The notes: generated from the letters alone by a model not told the origin. A DNA stretch of 64,000 nt from an uncultured Pelagibacteraceae bacterium (GCA_902596925.1 CACJVT010000001.1:62001-126000); one strand, 5' to 3'. Counted from the first letter of the stretch, positions 28,505 through 38,553 are shown. Made by a program: numbers and translations.

Positions 28505-29911
28505 TTAACAACTGTAATACATCTCAAACTCTATCGGATGAGGTGTGTGTTCAAAATTGTGTATTTCTTCAAACTTTAATGCAATGTAAGCATCAATTTG
28601 ATCATCAGTAAATACATTACCTTGTTTTAAGAAATCTCTATCTTTATCAAGACTTTCCATTGCTTCTCTTAAAGATCCACAAACAGTTGGAATTTTCTTA
28701 ACTTCATCTTCCGATAAAGCATAAAGATCTTTATCAAATGATTTACCTGGATCAATTTTATTTTTAATTCCATCTAAACCAGCCATTAACATTGCGGAGA
28801 ATGTTAAATATGGATTACCAGCAGCATCACCAAATCTAATTTCACATCTAGCTGCTTTTTTACTTAGAGTAATAGGAATTCTACAAGATGCTGATCTGTT
28901 TCTAGCCGAATAAGCTAATAAAACCGGAGCCTCAAATCCTGGAATTAGTCTTTTGTAACTATTCGTCGTAGCGTTTGAAAAAGCATTAATTGCTTTTGCA
29001 TGTTTTAAAATACCACCAATGTAGTGTAAAGCTGTATCAGATAAGCCCGCATATTTATCACCTGAAAATAATGCAGTATCACCTTTCCAAATTGATTGGT
29101 GAACGTGCATACCTGAACCATTATCACCTTTAACAGGTTTAGGCATAAAGGTAGCTGTCTTACCAAACGAGTTAGAAACCATGTGAACAGCATATTTATA
29201 AAGCTGTAAGTTATCCGCTTGATCCACAAGAGTTCCAAAATACATTCCAAGCTCGTGTTGGCTAGGTGCAACTTCATGGTGGTGTTTTTCAACTTTAATT
29301 CCCATTTCTTTCATAGCTTTTAGATATTCACTTCTCATATCTTGTTCACTATCAACAGGCGGAACCGGGAAATAACCACCTTTAATTCCTGGTCTGTGAC
29401 CCATGTTACCATTTTCGTATTCTCTTCCTGAATTGTAAGGACCTTCCTTACTATCTATTTTAAATCCGGTTTCATTCATGTCATTTTTGAATCTTACATC
29501 ATCAAAAACAAAAAATTCAGCTTCAGGACCAAAAAATGCTTTATCTCCAATTCCTGAACTTTTTAAGTAAGCCTCAGCTTTTTTAGCTGTCCCTCTAGGA
29601 TCTCTTTCATAAGGATCCTTTTTTATTGCATCTAAAACATCGCAAAAAAGATTTAATGTATTATGAGATGTGAATGGATCTACGATCGCTCTAGAATTAT
29701 CTGGCTTAAGGATCATGTCAGACTCATTAATAGCTTTCCAGCCAGCTATAGAGGAACCGTCAAAAAAAATTCCTTCGTTCAACATATCTTCATCCACCAT
29801 TTTGGCATCCATGGTTACATGTTGAAGTTTACCTCTAGGATCAGTAAATCTTAGATCTACGTATTCAATATCTTTATCTTTAATAGTCTTTAATACATTA
29901 CTTGAACTCAT
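28505..29911 (-). CDS. glnA: Glutamine synthetase, type I
   Basis: ATP-dependent ammonium assimilation into glutamine; a 468-residue GSI-beta type subunit. Family stretches include [16 protein letters not shown], the ATP-binding [16 protein letters not shown] and the metal-ligand [11 protein letters not shown]. The adenylylation tyrosine is Tyr397 in DLYALSE, the same number as in Escherichia coli. The start is preceded by AAAGGAGAG, a strong Shine-Dalgarno. No glnB is adjacent, unlike many alphaproteobacteria. Confidence 0.97.
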   Translation of the reverse strand: MSSSNVLKTIKDKDIEYVDLRFTDPRGKLQHVTMDAKMVDEDMLNEGIFFDGSSIAGWKAINESDMILKPDNSRAIVDPFTSHNTLNLFCDVLDAIKKDPYERDPRGTAKKAEAYLKSSGIGDKAFFGPEAEFFVFDDVRFKNDMNETGFKIDSKEGPYNSGREYENGNMGHRPGIKGGYFPVPPVDSEQDMRSEYLKAMKEMGIKVEKHHHEVAPSQHELGMYFGTLVDQADNLQLYKYAVHMVSNSFGKTATFMPKPVKGDNGSGMHVHQSIWKGDTALFSGDKYAGLSDTALHYIGGILKHAKAINAFSNATTNSYKRLIPGFEAPVLLAYSARNRSASCRIPITLSKKAARCEIRFGDAAGNPYLTFSAMLMAGLDGIKNKIDPGKSFDKDLYALSEDEVKKIPTVCGSLREAMESLDKDRDFLKQGNVFTDDQIDAYIALKFEEIHNFEHTPHPIEFEMYYSC

Positions 29912-30052
29912 AATCTCTCCTTTATAATACTGGGCGTTGTAATAACAAAAAAAGACTGATAGATAATGCTCTTTTAATTGATATCACCTATGCATTTTTT
30001 ACATAAGTTTAATAGGTAATCTGCAGATTGACTAACAATTAAAAGTTGAATA

Positions 30053-30532
30053 ATGAGTTTATTAGACAAAGAGCCAGTTCAAAGAGTTGAAAAAATCCTT
30101 AAGGATTATGATGAATCTCAAAATATAATAGTTCTTGAAACCTCTGCCAGGACTGCGCTTGAGGCAGCTTCATCTTTAGGTTGTGAGGTAGGAGCAATAG
30201 TGAAAAGTTTACTATTTAAAACTGAGAATAGTTTCACTTTATGCTTAGTTGCAGGCGATAAAAGGGCATCATTAAACTTGATTAAGGAAGCACTTAAAAT
30301 AAAGGATGCATCTATGGCTTCAGCCGAAGATGTAAAAAATATCACAGGTTATACAATTGGAGGAGTTTCACCTATTGGTCATTTAAAAAAGATTGAAATT
30401 TTAATAGATAAATCTTTAAGTAGATTTAACTTACTGTTTGCTGCCGCTGGTCATCCAAACTGTGTATTTAAAATAGATTTTACAAATTTAAAAAAAATTA
30501 CAAATGGAGTTACTGAGGAGATTACTGAATGA
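30053..30532 (+). CDS. YbaK/ProX-type aminoacyl-tRNA deacylase
   Basis: A 159-residue protein of the YbaK/EbsC family, which hydrolyses mischarged tRNAs such as Cys-tRNA-Pro or Ala-tRNA-Pro. Seen are ARTALEAASSLGCEVGAIVK with the conserved catalytic lysine, the CLVAGDKRASL stretch, and the GGVSPIGH motif. It overlaps the next gene, a DMT transporter, by 4 bp. The exact tRNA substrate cannot be told. Confidence 0.88.
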   Translation: MSLLDKEPVQRVEKILKDYDESQNIIVLETSARTALEAASSLGCEVGAIVKSLLFKTENSFTLCLVAGDKRASLNLIKEALKIKDASMASAEDVKNITGYTIGGVSPIGHLKKIEILIDKSLSRFNLLFAAAGHPNCVFKIDFTNLKKITNGVTEEITE

Positions 30533-31416
30533 GACAAGCTAAAATTACAGATTACCTTTTGTTAATTTTGCTTGCATTAATTTGGGCTTCTGCCTTTTTT
30601 AATATTAAAATTGCAACATACTCATATGGTCCAGTTACAATTGCATTTTTAAGAGTTTTTTTTGGAGCCATTCCAGTTTTATTACTTTGTTATTATAAAA
30701 ATATAAAAATAGAAGCATTCTCAAAAGACTGGCATTGGTTTGCTATGATTGGATTCATAAACTTAGTAGCACCTTTTTATTTGATAGCTTATGGAGTTCA
30801 ATCAGTTCAAAGTAACTTAGCAGCAATTTTAATGTCAACAACACCTTTAAGCTCAACTGTTCTAGGTCATTTTTATACGACAAATGAAAAGTTTAATTTT
30901 ATTAAAACATTTGGAATTTTAATAGGGTTTTCAGGAATACTTTATTTATTTTCAGATAACCTTTTAATTGATGAGAATAATTTTTTATCTGCATTATTAA
31001 TTCTTTTAGGCTCAACTTGTTATGTAATTGGTGGTGTACTAACTTTAAAAATTAGTAAGAAAAAAAATGAAAATGTAACTGGATCTATATTAATTTGGGC
31101 TACAATTATTTTGATACCACTCGTTAGTTTTTTAGAGCAGCCTTGGAATTTAACACCAAGATTAGACTCGACAATTTCTGTTATTTATTTAGGTCTTGTT
31201 TCAACAGGTATTGCTTGGTTGTTACGATTTAGAATTTTAGTTAATAATGGTTTAATTTTCCAATCACAAGTTTCATATCTAATTCCAATTTTTGGAACAA
31301 TTTTAAGTTATATATTTTTAAAAGAATTAATTACCACAAAAGTATTAATTTCTTTAATCGCTGTTTCAGTTGGAATTTATTTTGTAAGAAAAGCTGATTA
31401 CAAAAAAACTACTTAA
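30529..31416 (+). CDS. EamA/DMT-family transporter
   Basis: A 295-residue inner-membrane protein with about ten hydrophobic segments arranged as two EamA repeats. The first starts at LLILLALIWASAFFNIKIAT, and the second around LSALLILLGSTCYVIGG. Family members are metabolite or drug exporters and occasionally uptake systems; the substrate is unknown. It overlaps the YbaK-like gene by 4 bp and the convergent methyltransferase gene by 8 bp. Confidence 0.85.
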   Translation: MRQAKITDYLLLILLALIWASAFFNIKIATYSYGPVTIAFLRVFFGAIPVLLLCYYKNIKIEAFSKDWHWFAMIGFINLVAPFYLIAYGVQSVQSNLAAILMSTTPLSSTVLGHFYTTNEKFNFIKTFGILIGFSGILYLFSDNLLIDENNFLSALLILLGSTCYVIGGVLTLKISKKKNENVTGSILIWATIILIPLVSFLEQPWNLTPRLDSTISVIYLGLVSTGIAWLLRFRILVNNGLIFQSQVSYLIPIFGTILSYIFLKELITTKVLISLIAVSVGIYFVRKADYKKTT

Positions 31417-32317
31417 GCTTAGAAAAAGCTTCAATATGTAAGGGTGTAGTTTCACAGCAACCACCAATAATTGTAGCTCCTGCATCTTTAAATTTTTTTG
31501 CAAATTCTAGCATTTTTTCTGGAGTCAAATCTTTTCTTACCCCAAGGAATTCATTTGGATTTCCAGTTTTATGTTTTTTATATGCATCGTTATAATTAGG
31601 TTTTGAATTTGTTTTTATAAAAGCATTCAATTTAAATCCAAATGGAACTCCTAAATTTTTTATTTCTTCAAGATTGAGTTCAAAATTTTCAGGTGAAACA
31701 CAAGATAATATAATTCCCATTAATTTATTATGTTCTATATCATTTATAATTTTTTTAATCTTTTCACCACTTGGTAAATGATTTCCTTCAGAAATATGTG
31801 CACCTAATAAATAAGGTTTGTTAAATTCTTTTATACTTTCAATAGCAATTTTAAATTCCCTAATACTGCTCAAGACATCAAAATAAAAAAAATCAATATA
31901 AGGATTTAATAGCTTTGCTTGACTATTAAAATTTTCTCTCATCTCATCATCAGCACTGTTATCTGCTTCATAAGTTAAGTTTTGTGGAGGCAAACCACCG
32001 GCTACTAAAACATTAGGATGATTTTCTTTTGCTTTTTGAGCAATTTCTCCAGCTTTTTTATTGAGATATTCATATTTATCAAAAACATTATTATCTCTTA
32101 AACGGGATTTTCTTGTTGTAAAAGTTGTAGTGACAATTACTTCTGCACCTGCTTTAATAAAATCTAGATGAGTATCTAATAAAAGCTGGTGGTATTTTTC
32201 TTGAAGTAAAGCATTAGCACTCCATAATGTACCATTAGGCTCCATACCCCTAGCAAGTAATTCCTGGCCCATACCACCATCTAAAATTCTAACTTTATTA
32301 AAGAAATTTTGATCCAT
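31409..32317 (-). CDS. Homocysteine S-methyltransferase family protein
   Basis: A 302-residue zinc-dependent methyltransferase of the MmuM/BHMT type. The N-terminal LDGGMGQELLARGM is typical, and the zinc cysteines are Cys206-like in LSCVSPEN and the pair in GGCCETTP near the C-terminus. It transfers a methyl group to homocysteine from S-methylmethionine, a betaine or a similar donor; the donor cannot be read from sequence. Onium compounds are typical SAR11 substrates, so a betaine donor is possible. I see no riboswitch that I can identify in its leader. Confidence 0.85.
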   Translation of the reverse strand: MDQNFFNKVRILDGGMGQELLARGMEPNGTLWSANALLQEKYHQLLLDTHLDFIKAGAEVIVTTTFTTRKSRLRDNNVFDKYEYLNKKAGEIAQKAKENHPNVLVAGGLPPQNLTYEADNSADDEMRENFNSQAKLLNPYIDFFYFDVLSSIREFKIAIESIKEFNKPYLLGAHISEGNHLPSGEKIKKIINDIEHNKLMGIILSCVSPENFELNLEEIKNLGVPFGFKLNAFIKTNSKPNYNDAYKKHKTGNPNEFLGVRKDLTPEKMLEFAKKFKDAGATIIGGCCETTPLHIEAFSKLK

Positions 32318-32453
32318 ATTTAAGGTCTACTTATAGAAAAAAAAATATTAATCACTTAAAATTTAACCACTAGATATTGTATTCTTTCAATTGCAGGTAG
32401 TAAATAAGATTTAAAGAAATAGACATCGACTAATATTACGAGTTTAATTAGTT

Positions 32454-34193
32454 ATGGCTACTAAAAGAAAGAAAAAAGCTAAGCCAAAAACCAATAAAAA
32501 AAAATCTAAATTGGTTAAATCTTCTAGAAAAAAAATAAGAACGAAAAAAAAAGCTAGGACCAAAAAGTCTGCGACTAAGAAGCGTTCTAAAAAATCTAGA
32601 AAAAATAATAAGCTTAAAACAATAAAAAAAACAAGAGGAGTAAAAAAAATGAGTGCAGAAGCTATGAAAGTGTCATCTGTATTAGATACTTCTCATTTGA
32701 AAGTAAAATTCCCGTTCAAAGCAAAATACGGGAACTACATTAACGGTAAGTTTGTAGAACCAAAATCTGGAAAGTATTTTGATAATACATCTCCGATTTC
32801 AAATGAAGTAATCTGTTCAGTTGCACGATCAAATGAAAAAGACGTAGATGCAGCATTAGATGCAGCTCACGCAGCTTTCCCAACTTGGGGTAAAACTTCA
32901 ATTACGGAAAGATCAAACATTCTTCTTAAAATTGCAGATGTCATTGAGAAAAATCTTAATGTATTAGCAACAGCTGAATGTTTAGATAATGGTAAGCCAA
33001 TTAGAGAATGTATGGCTGCTGATTTACCACTAGTAATAGATCATTGGAGATATTTTGCTGGAGTAATCAGAGCAGAGGAAGGTTCAGTTGCTGAAATTAG
33101 TAACAGTGAATATTCTTATCACATTCCAGAACCACTAGGTGTAGTTGGACAAATTATACCATGGAACTTTCCATTACTAATGGCAACTTGGAAACTTGCT
33201 CCAGCTTTAGCAGCAGGAAACTGTGTAGTGCTAAAACCAGCTGAGCAAACACCAGCATCAATCATGTTACTTATGGAACTAATTGGAGATTTATTACCTC
33301 CAGGAGTAGTTAACGTAGTAAGTGGCTTTGGTTTAGAGGCTGGAAAACCACTAGCATCATCAAAAAGAATCAAAAAGATTGCTTTCACTGGTGAAACAAC
33401 AACTGGTAGATTGATTATGCAATATGCATCTCAAAACTTGATACCAATCACGTTAGAGCTAGGTGGAAAATCTCCTAATATTTTCTTTGAGGATGTCATG
33501 GCAAAAGATGATGACTTCTTAGATAAATGTTTAGAAGGTTTTGCAATGTTCACATTAAATCAAGGTGAAGTTTGTACTTGTCCAAGCAGGGTACTAGTTC
33601 AAGAGTCTATCTATGATAAGTTCATGGAGAAAGCTATTGCTAGAACAAAAGCTGTTAAACAAGACAATCCTTTGAAAATGGAAACAATGATTGGAGCACA
33701 AGCATCATTAGAACAAATGGAAAAAATCAAATCTTATCTAGATTTAGGTAAGAAAGAAGGTGCCAAAGTTCTATGTGGTGGAAATGTTGCAAAAATCAAT
33801 AGTGGTTTAGAAAAAGGAAACTACATTGAACCAACTATTTTTGAGGGTAATAACTCAATGCGTATCTTCCAAGAAGAAATTTTTGGACCAGTTGTATCAG
33901 TAACTAAGTTTAAAGATGAGGCAGAAGCATTACAAATTGCTAATGACACTCTTTATGGTTTAGGTGCTGGTGTTTGGACTAGAAATGGAAATATCGCTTA
34001 CAGAATGGGTAGAGAAATACAAGCTGGTAGAGTTTGGACTAATTGTTACCACGCTTATCCTGCACATGCTGCATTCGGCGGATACAAACAATCTGGTATC
34101 GGAAGAGAAACACATAAAATGATGCTTAACCACTACAGACAAGTGAAGAATCTTCACGTGTCTTACAGTGAAAAGAAATTAGGCTTCTTTTAA
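32454..34193 (+). CDS. Aldehyde dehydrogenase (ExaC/AcoD-like) with Lys-rich N-terminal extension
   Basis: NAD-dependent aldehyde dehydrogenase. The catalytic domain starts near residue 85 ([20 protein letters not shown]) and has the fold motifs [28 protein letters not shown] and the catalytic Cys in [11 protein letters not shown]. In front of it lies an unusual 65-residue segment made almost only of Lys, Arg, Ser, Thr and Ala, similar in character to histone H1 tails. A second in-frame ATG at 32649 has an AGGAG 8 bases upstream, so the conventional enzyme may start there. It is followed by a terminator and the DUF779 gene that commonly accompanies this ALDH type. Confidence 0.88.
   Translation: MATKRKKKAKPKTNKKKSKLVKSSRKKIRTKKKARTKKSATKKRSKKSRKNNKLKTIKKTRGVKKMSAEAMKVSSVLDTSHLKVKFPFKAKYGNYINGKFVEPKSGKYFDNTSPISNEVICSVARSNEKDVDAALDAAHAAFPTWGKTSITERSNILLKIADVIEKNLNVLATAECLDNGKPIRECMAADLPLVIDHWRYFAGVIRAEEGSVAEISNSEYSYHIPEPLGVVGQIIPWNFPLLMATWKLAPALAAGNCVVLKPAEQTPASIMLLMELIGDLLPPGVVNVVSGFGLEAGKPLASSKRIKKIAFTGETTTGRLIMQYASQNLIPITLELGGKSPNIFFEDVMAKDDDFLDKCLEGFAMFTLNQGEVCTCPSRVLVQESIYDKFMEKAIARTKAVKQDNPLKMETMIGAQASLEQMEKIKSYLDLGKKEGAKVLCGGNVAKINSGLEKGNYIEPTIFEGNNSMRIFQEEIFGPVVSVTKFKDEAEALQIANDTLYGLGAGVWTRNGNIAYRMGREIQAGRVWTNCYHAYPAHAAFGGYKQSGIGRETHKMMLNHYRQVKNLHVSYSEKKLGFF
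32636..32640 (+). promoter_or_regulatory. Strong internal ribosome binding site in the ALDH gene
   Basis: AGGAG lies 8 bases upstream of the in-frame ATG at 32649, whereas the first ATG at 32454 has no clear Shine-Dalgarno. This argues that at least part of the product starts at 32649 without the Lys-rich segment. Confidence 0.55.
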
Positions 34194-34210
34194 AAACAAT
34201 CTAATATATA

Positions 34211-34242
34211 ATGGCCCGTGAGGAATCACGGGCCATATTTTT
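34211..34242 (+). terminator. Intrinsic terminator after the aldehyde dehydrogenase gene
   Basis: A perfect 11 bp stem (34211-34221 with 34226-34236, ATGGCCCGTGA paired to its complement) with a GGAA tetraloop is followed by ATTTTT. The GC-rich stem stands out in this AT-rich sequence. The next gene starts directly after the T-run. Confidence 0.92.
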
Positions 34243-34596
34243 ATGAAAGTAAAAGCAACAAGTTCAGCACTAAAATTGATTGAAGAGCTTAAAGCTCAAC
34301 ATGGTGAAGAGCTATTATTCCACCAGTCAGGTGGATGTTGTGATGGAAGTGCACCAATGTGTTATCCTAGAAATGAGTATATGGTTGGTTCTAGCGATGT
34401 GAAACTTGGAGAAATTGGGGGAGTGCCTTTTTACATGAACGATGACCAATATGAAAAATGGAAACATACTGATTTAACAATAGATGCTGTTAATGGCATT
34501 GGTGGAATGTTTTCATTAGATAATGGTACTGGAAAAAGATTTTTAACAAAATCTGAGATTTGTCTGGTTGTAGATAACGATCCAAAGAAAAATTAA
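34243..34596 (+). CDS. DUF779 family protein
   Basis: A 117-residue protein with conserved cysteines in QSGGCCDGSAPMCYP and a later GTGKRFLTKSEICL. These features define DUF779, a family found next to aldehyde dehydrogenases of the ExaC/AcoD type. The cysteines suggest metal binding. The start codon immediately follows the T-run of a terminator, so its mRNA must come from read-through or from a promoter inside the ALDH gene. The function is unknown; the pairing with the ALDH is the main clue. Confidence 0.85.
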   Translation: MKVKATSSALKLIEELKAQHGEELLFHQSGGCCDGSAPMCYPRNEYMVGSSDVKLGEIGGVPFYMNDDQYEKWKHTDLTIDAVNGIGGMFSLDNGTGKRFLTKSEICLVVDNDPKKN

Positions 34597-34613
34597 TTAT
34601 TCATTAATTTTTT

Positions 34614-35087
34614 ATGTCTGTTTACTTAAGTTCTCAAAAAATCATTAAAGATTGGATAGATTATAATGATCATATGAACGTATCATATTATCTTTTGATC
34701 TTTGATAAATATGGAGCAGATACTTTAAACAATATATTCAAAATGGGTGAGCATTCAGCAAAAACATCTGGTAAAAGCACGATGATTGTAGAGTCAAATA
34801 TTACCTATAATCAAGAGCTCAAAGTTGATGATGAGGTTGATGTTAATCTAATTTATTTTGATCACGATAAAAAAAGACTGCAATATAAAATGGAAATGGT
34901 TCATAAAGAAAAAAAGTATCTCGCGTCAACTATAGAAGTTCTAGCTTTATATGTTGATCTAAATAGTAGAAAAGTTTCTGAATTTGAAGATGAAAAAGTA
35001 AAAATTATGGATGATTTTATCCAAAAACATTCTTCAAAATTTAATAACGAAAATCTTAAATTTTCCTCAAAATTAAAAAAAAATTAA
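34614..35087 (+). CDS. Acyl-CoA thioesterase (hotdog fold)
   Basis: A 157-residue hotdog-fold thioesterase. The pattern DWIDYNDHMNVSYYLLIFDKYG holds the catalytic-type Asp-His pair of 4HBT-like enzymes, and VESNITYNQELKVDDEVDV is typical of the family. It resembles the thioesterases found beside carnitine dehydrogenase (betainyl-CoA thioesterase), but also more general ones, so the substrate is open. It is followed by a hairpin that serves the convergent GYD gene. Confidence 0.75.
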   Translation: MSVYLSSQKIIKDWIDYNDHMNVSYYLLIFDKYGADTLNNIFKMGEHSAKTSGKSTMIVESNITYNQELKVDDEVDVNLIYFDHDKKRLQYKMEMVHKEKKYLASTIEVLALYVDLNSRKVSEFEDEKVKIMDDFIQKHSSKFNNENLKFSSKLKKN

Positions 35088-35118
35088 TATAACTTCCAGT
35101 CTGCGGCCGGAAGTTATA
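35075..35118 (-). terminator. Intrinsic terminator of the GYD-domain gene
   Basis: TATAACTTCC (35088-35097) pairs with GGAAGTTATA (35109-35118). On the minus strand the stem is followed by TTAA and nine T residues, so it terminates the minus-strand gene that ends at 35127. Confidence 0.85.
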
Positions 35119-35126
35119 CCAAAAGA

Positions 35127-35444
35127 TTATTGACCCGGGGCTTTGTAACCAATTTTACTAGCTTTTGTTGTAGCTTTTGTAAAATCAATTGCCTCAAGCA
35201 TTGTTAAGTTTTTTACAGCTCCTGATGCTTCAACAACCAATTTAATTGCTGCAAAATCATCAAAACTTGGAACTTCAGTAACAACTACAAAATCATAAGA
35301 ACCTCTAACAATATCCATGCTATGCATTGTTCCACCCATAGCTTTTGTTAATTGTTCTACAACAGCTTTTCTATCACTTGTTGGATCTTTTAAAAAACCC
35401 TGAAAAGCTTTTTCAGTGTAATTACCCATTATATATGCTTTCAT
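35127..35444 (-). CDS. GYD domain protein
   Basis: A 105-residue protein of the GYD (COG4274) family. The name motif is seen as RGSYDFVVVTEVPSFDDFAA, after YTEKAFQGFLKDPTSDRKAV. It is a small alpha/beta-barrel type protein of unknown function. The start ATG is preceded by a strong AAAGGAG. It is transcribed alone, with its own terminator. Confidence 0.82.
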   Translation of the reverse strand: MKAYIMGNYTEKAFQGFLKDPTSDRKAVVEQLTKAMGGTMHSMDIVRGSYDFVVVTEVPSFDDFAAIKLVVEASGAVKNLTMLEAIDFTKATTKASKIGYKAPGQ

Positions 35445-35546
35445 CTTGAACTCCTTTTTTTTAATAAGAGTATCATCTAATCAAAGATAATTAATGTGTA
35501 AAAATTACATAGTAGACACAACTTATAGTAATGCTAAATTGAATTT

Positions 35547-36989
35547 ATGTACGAAAAATTTGGACAATTTATCGACGGTCAATGGCAAAAATCATCAGAT
35601 GGAGAAACTTACGAAGTAATTAATCCAGCAAATGAAGAAGTTTTGGGAAAAGCCTCTAAAGCTACACCCGAGGATGTTGATAGAGCATTAAAGTCTGCTG
35701 CAAAAGGATTAGAAGTTTGGAAAAAAACTGCTCCTTGGCAAAGATCTTATATCATCAGAAAAATAGCAGACAAAATGAGAGAGAAACAAGATGTGCTTGC
35801 TAAATGGATGACATTAGAAGTTGGAAAACCTTTTGCAGAAGCCAAAGGTGAAGTAGGAGGTGCTGCAGATATTTTTGAATGGAACGCAGAAGAAACAAAA
35901 AGAATTTATGGACAAACTGTCGAAAGTAGATTTGAGGATACAAGAGTTCATGTTTACTATCAACCAGTTGGTGTTGTTGCAGCATTAACACCTTGGAATT
36001 TTCCTGCAGTATTATCTGCTAGAAAAATTTCAACTGCATTAGCAGCTGGCTGTTCTGTTATAGTTAAACCTGATGTGATAACTCCAGGAATTGTAATGGA
36101 GATGGTTGATATATGTAAAGAATGTGGTGTCCCACCAGGCGTGGTGAATCTTTTATCAGGTGATCCACCAAGTATCGCTCAACAATTGATAGCTTCAGAT
36201 ATAGTTAAAAAAATTTCTATAACTGGATCATCGAGAGTTGGAAAGCTGATATTAAAACAAGCTGCAGATAAAGTTCAAAGAGTAACAATGGAGTTGTCAG
36301 GTCATTCACCTTTTATTGTATTTGATGATGCTGATATTAAAAAAGCAGCTGATATGGCAATTGCTGCTAAATTTAGAAACAATGGTCAAGTTTGTATATC
36401 GCCTAACAGATTTTATATTCACGAAAGAAAAAAGGACGAATTTGTAAATTTATTTATCGAGAAAACAAAAAAATTGAAAATAGGTGACGGTATGGATCCT
36501 TCAACTCAATTAGGTCCATTAACCACAAAAAAGAGGCTAAACGAAATAGAGGAATTAGTTGAAAAAACTAAAGAAGAAGGTGCAAAAGTTTTACTAGGTG
36601 GAAAAAGACCTTCTGGGTTTAATAAAGGTTTTTATTATGAACCTACAATATTTGATGACGTAAAAGATGATTTTACGATAATGAAACAAGAGCCTTTTGG
36701 GCCATTGGTTCCAATGTTATCATTTAAATCCTTCGATGATGTAATTAAAAGAGCTAATAATCATGAGCTTGGTTTATGTAGTTATGTATGTACCAATTCA
36801 ATGGAGACAGCACATCTTGCATCAGAACAATTAGAGACAGGTTCAGTCGCTGTTAACACACCTATGGTAGCTATTGCTGAAGCACCTTTTGGAGGAATTA
36901 AACAAAGTGGTTATGGACGTGAAGGTGGGTCAATGGCAATAAAAGATTATCTAAACATTAAATATACTCATCTTGGTATTAAAGGTTAA
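35547..36989 (+). CDS. NAD(P)-dependent aldehyde dehydrogenase (GabD-like)
   Basis: A 480-residue ALDH-superfamily enzyme, the family's usual length. Motifs are TPWNFPAVLSARKISTALAA, the FTGST-equivalent ITGSSRVGK, the general base Glu in MELSGHSP and the catalytic cysteine in NNGQVCISPNRFY. It resembles succinate-semialdehyde or other semialdehyde dehydrogenases (GabD family), but the substrate cannot be fixed. It is followed directly by an FAH-family gene, which suggests the product is an organic acid broken down further. Confidence 0.88.
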   Translation: MYEKFGQFIDGQWQKSSDGETYEVINPANEEVLGKASKATPEDVDRALKSAAKGLEVWKKTAPWQRSYIIRKIADKMREKQDVLAKWMTLEVGKPFAEAKGEVGGAADIFEWNAEETKRIYGQTVESRFEDTRVHVYYQPVGVVAALTPWNFPAVLSARKISTALAAGCSVIVKPDVITPGIVMEMVDICKECGVPPGVVNLLSGDPPSIAQQLIASDIVKKISITGSSRVGKLILKQAADKVQRVTMELSGHSPFIVFDDADIKKAADMAIAAKFRNNGQVCISPNRFYIHERKKDEFVNLFIEKTKKLKIGDGMDPSTQLGPLTTKKRLNEIEELVEKTKEEGAKVLLGGKRPSGFNKGFYYEPTIFDDVKDDFTIMKQEPFGPLVPMLSFKSFDDVIKRANNHELGLCSYVCTNSMETAHLASEQLETGSVAVNTPMVAIAEAPFGGIKQSGYGREGGSMAIKDYLNIKYTHLGIKG

Positions 36990-36992
36990 TTG

Positions 36993-37838
36993 ATGAAACT
37001 TTTAAGGGTTGGTGAGCATGGTAATGAAATACCTGCAATTATTGACAATCAGAATAATTTTCGAAATTTATCAAATATTTTAAAAGATTTTACACCAGAG
37101 AATTTGAATTTTGAAAATTTAGATAAAATAAAGAAGCTAGATTTAAATTCTCTTCCATTGATTGAAAGCACCAAAAGAATTGGACCATGTGTAATAAAAC
37201 CAGCAAATTTTATAGCAATAGGTTTAAATTATAAGGCTCATGCTGAGGAGACAAATTCTGATGCTCCAAAAGAGCCAATTGTTTTTAATAAATCTCCAAA
37301 TTGTATTGTCGGACCAAATGATAATATTGTTATACCAAAAAATTCAAAGTCTTTAGATCACGAAGTTGAAATTGCAATGATTATTGGAAGTAAAGCTAAA
37401 TACGTTAAAGAGGATGAAGCTCAGAAACATGTACTAGGTTATTGTATTTGTAATGATATAAGTGAGAGGGAATGGCAAAAAGATAGAGGTGGTCAATGGG
37501 TAAAAGGTAAATCTGGAGACACTTTTGGTCCATTGGGTCCATATTTGGTAACAAAGGATGAAATTGATAATCTATTTAATTTAAATTTATCTTTAGATCT
37601 TAATGGAAAAAGAAGACAAACAGGAAATACCAGTTTAATGATATTTAATTTTAATTTTTTAATTTCACATATCAGTCAATTTATAACTTTAATGCCAGGT
37701 GATATTATCACAACAGGCACACCTGCAGGAGTGGGGATGGGAATGAATCCACCAGATTATTTAAAAGATGGTGATGAAATGATTTTAAAAGTAGACAATC
37801 TTGGTGAACAAAAATTGAAAGTTGTTAAAGAAAAGTAA
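36993..37838 (+). CDS. Fumarylacetoacetate hydrolase family protein
   Basis: A protein of about 281 residues with the FAH-family fold: IAIGLNYKAHAEETNSDAP, the metal-binding acid residues in DHEVEIAMIIG, DISEREWQKDRGGQWVKGKS and the C-terminal PGDIITTGTPAGVGMG. Members hydrolyse or decarboxylate diketo acids. The start ATG at 36993 follows the previous stop by 3 bp; a TTG just before it is a weaker alternative. The stop overlaps the ccdA start by 1 bp. Confidence 0.9.
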   Translation: MKLLRVGEHGNEIPAIIDNQNNFRNLSNILKDFTPENLNFENLDKIKKLDLNSLPLIESTKRIGPCVIKPANFIAIGLNYKAHAEETNSDAPKEPIVFNKSPNCIVGPNDNIVIPKNSKSLDHEVEIAMIIGSKAKYVKEDEAQKHVLGYCICNDISEREWQKDRGGQWVKGKSGDTFGPLGPYLVTKDEIDNLFNLNLSLDLNGKRRQTGNTSLMIFNFNFLISHISQFITLMPGDIITTGTPAGVGMGMNPPDYLKDGDEMILKVDNLGEQKLKVVKEK

Positions 37839-38545
37839 TGATTGAATTAATTATTGCATTTGGAGCTGGATTGATAAGTTTTTTATCACCATGCGTTTTA
37901 CCACTCATACCTGGTTATATTTCTTATATTTCCGGAAGTTCTATAGATGAACTTGTTGATAAAAAGAACATCAATTTATTTCCAATTATTCTATTTACAG
38001 TTGGCTTTTCTTTAGTGTTTATAACTTTTGGAGCAGCTTCAACTTTTCTTGGACAAATTTTTCTGGAGAATTCTTATGAATTAAGAATTGCCGCAGGACT
38101 AGTTATAATAATCTTGTCGCTTCATATAATTGGAATAATAAATTTAAAATTTTTAAATTATGAAAAGAGAATTCAAACAAATATTAACAAAAGTGTCTTT
38201 AGCCCAATATTAATAGGAATGGCATTTGCATTTGGTTGGACACCATGTATTGGACCTATTTTAGGATCTATTTTAGTTTTAGCTGCAACTGAGGAAAGTT
38301 TAAGCCAAGGAATATTATTGTTATCTTTTTATTCTATTGGATTAGCTATTCCGTTTATCTTATCAGGTTATTTAATACAAAAGTTCCTGATCTTTTCAAA
38401 AAATTTTAGAAAGAATATTAATTTAGTATCAAAAATAGGTGGAATAATTCTACTAATTACTGGTATTTTGATATTAACTAATCAATTGCAAGCCTTGGGA
38501 TATTATTTGTTAAATATTTTTCCATTCTTACAAAATTTTGGGTAA
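37838..38545 (+). CDS. ccdA: Cytochrome c biogenesis protein CcdA
   Basis: A 235-residue inner-membrane protein with six hydrophobic segments. The two redox cysteines lie in FLSPCVLPLIPGYISYISG and GWTPCIGPILGS, as in DsbD/CcdA. It moves electrons from cytoplasmic thioredoxin to periplasmic thiols for cytochrome c maturation. It overlaps the FAH gene by 1 bp, although the functions look unrelated. Confidence 0.92.
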   Translation: MIELIIAFGAGLISFLSPCVLPLIPGYISYISGSSIDELVDKKNINLFPIILFTVGFSLVFITFGAASTFLGQIFLENSYELRIAAGLVIIILSLHIIGIINLKFLNYEKRIQTNINKSVFSPILIGMAFAFGWTPCIGPILGSILVLAATEESLSQGILLLSFYSIGLAIPFILSGYLIQKFLIFSKNFRKNINLVSKIGGIILLITGILILTNQLQALGYYLLNIFPFLQNFG

Positions 38546-38553
38546 ATTAAATT

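Noticed and set aside
29912-30052. Regulatory RNA in the glnA leader
   Set aside because: Only a strong Shine-Dalgarno and AT-rich sequence are evident; no stable hairpin set.
32318-32453. SAM-type riboswitch upstream of the homocysteine methyltransferase
   Set aside because: I looked for paired stems and conserved SAM-II/SAM-V-like elements and found no convincing structure.
36990-36992. TTG start for the FAH-family gene
   Set aside because: The next codon is ATG and directly precedes the conserved N-terminus.
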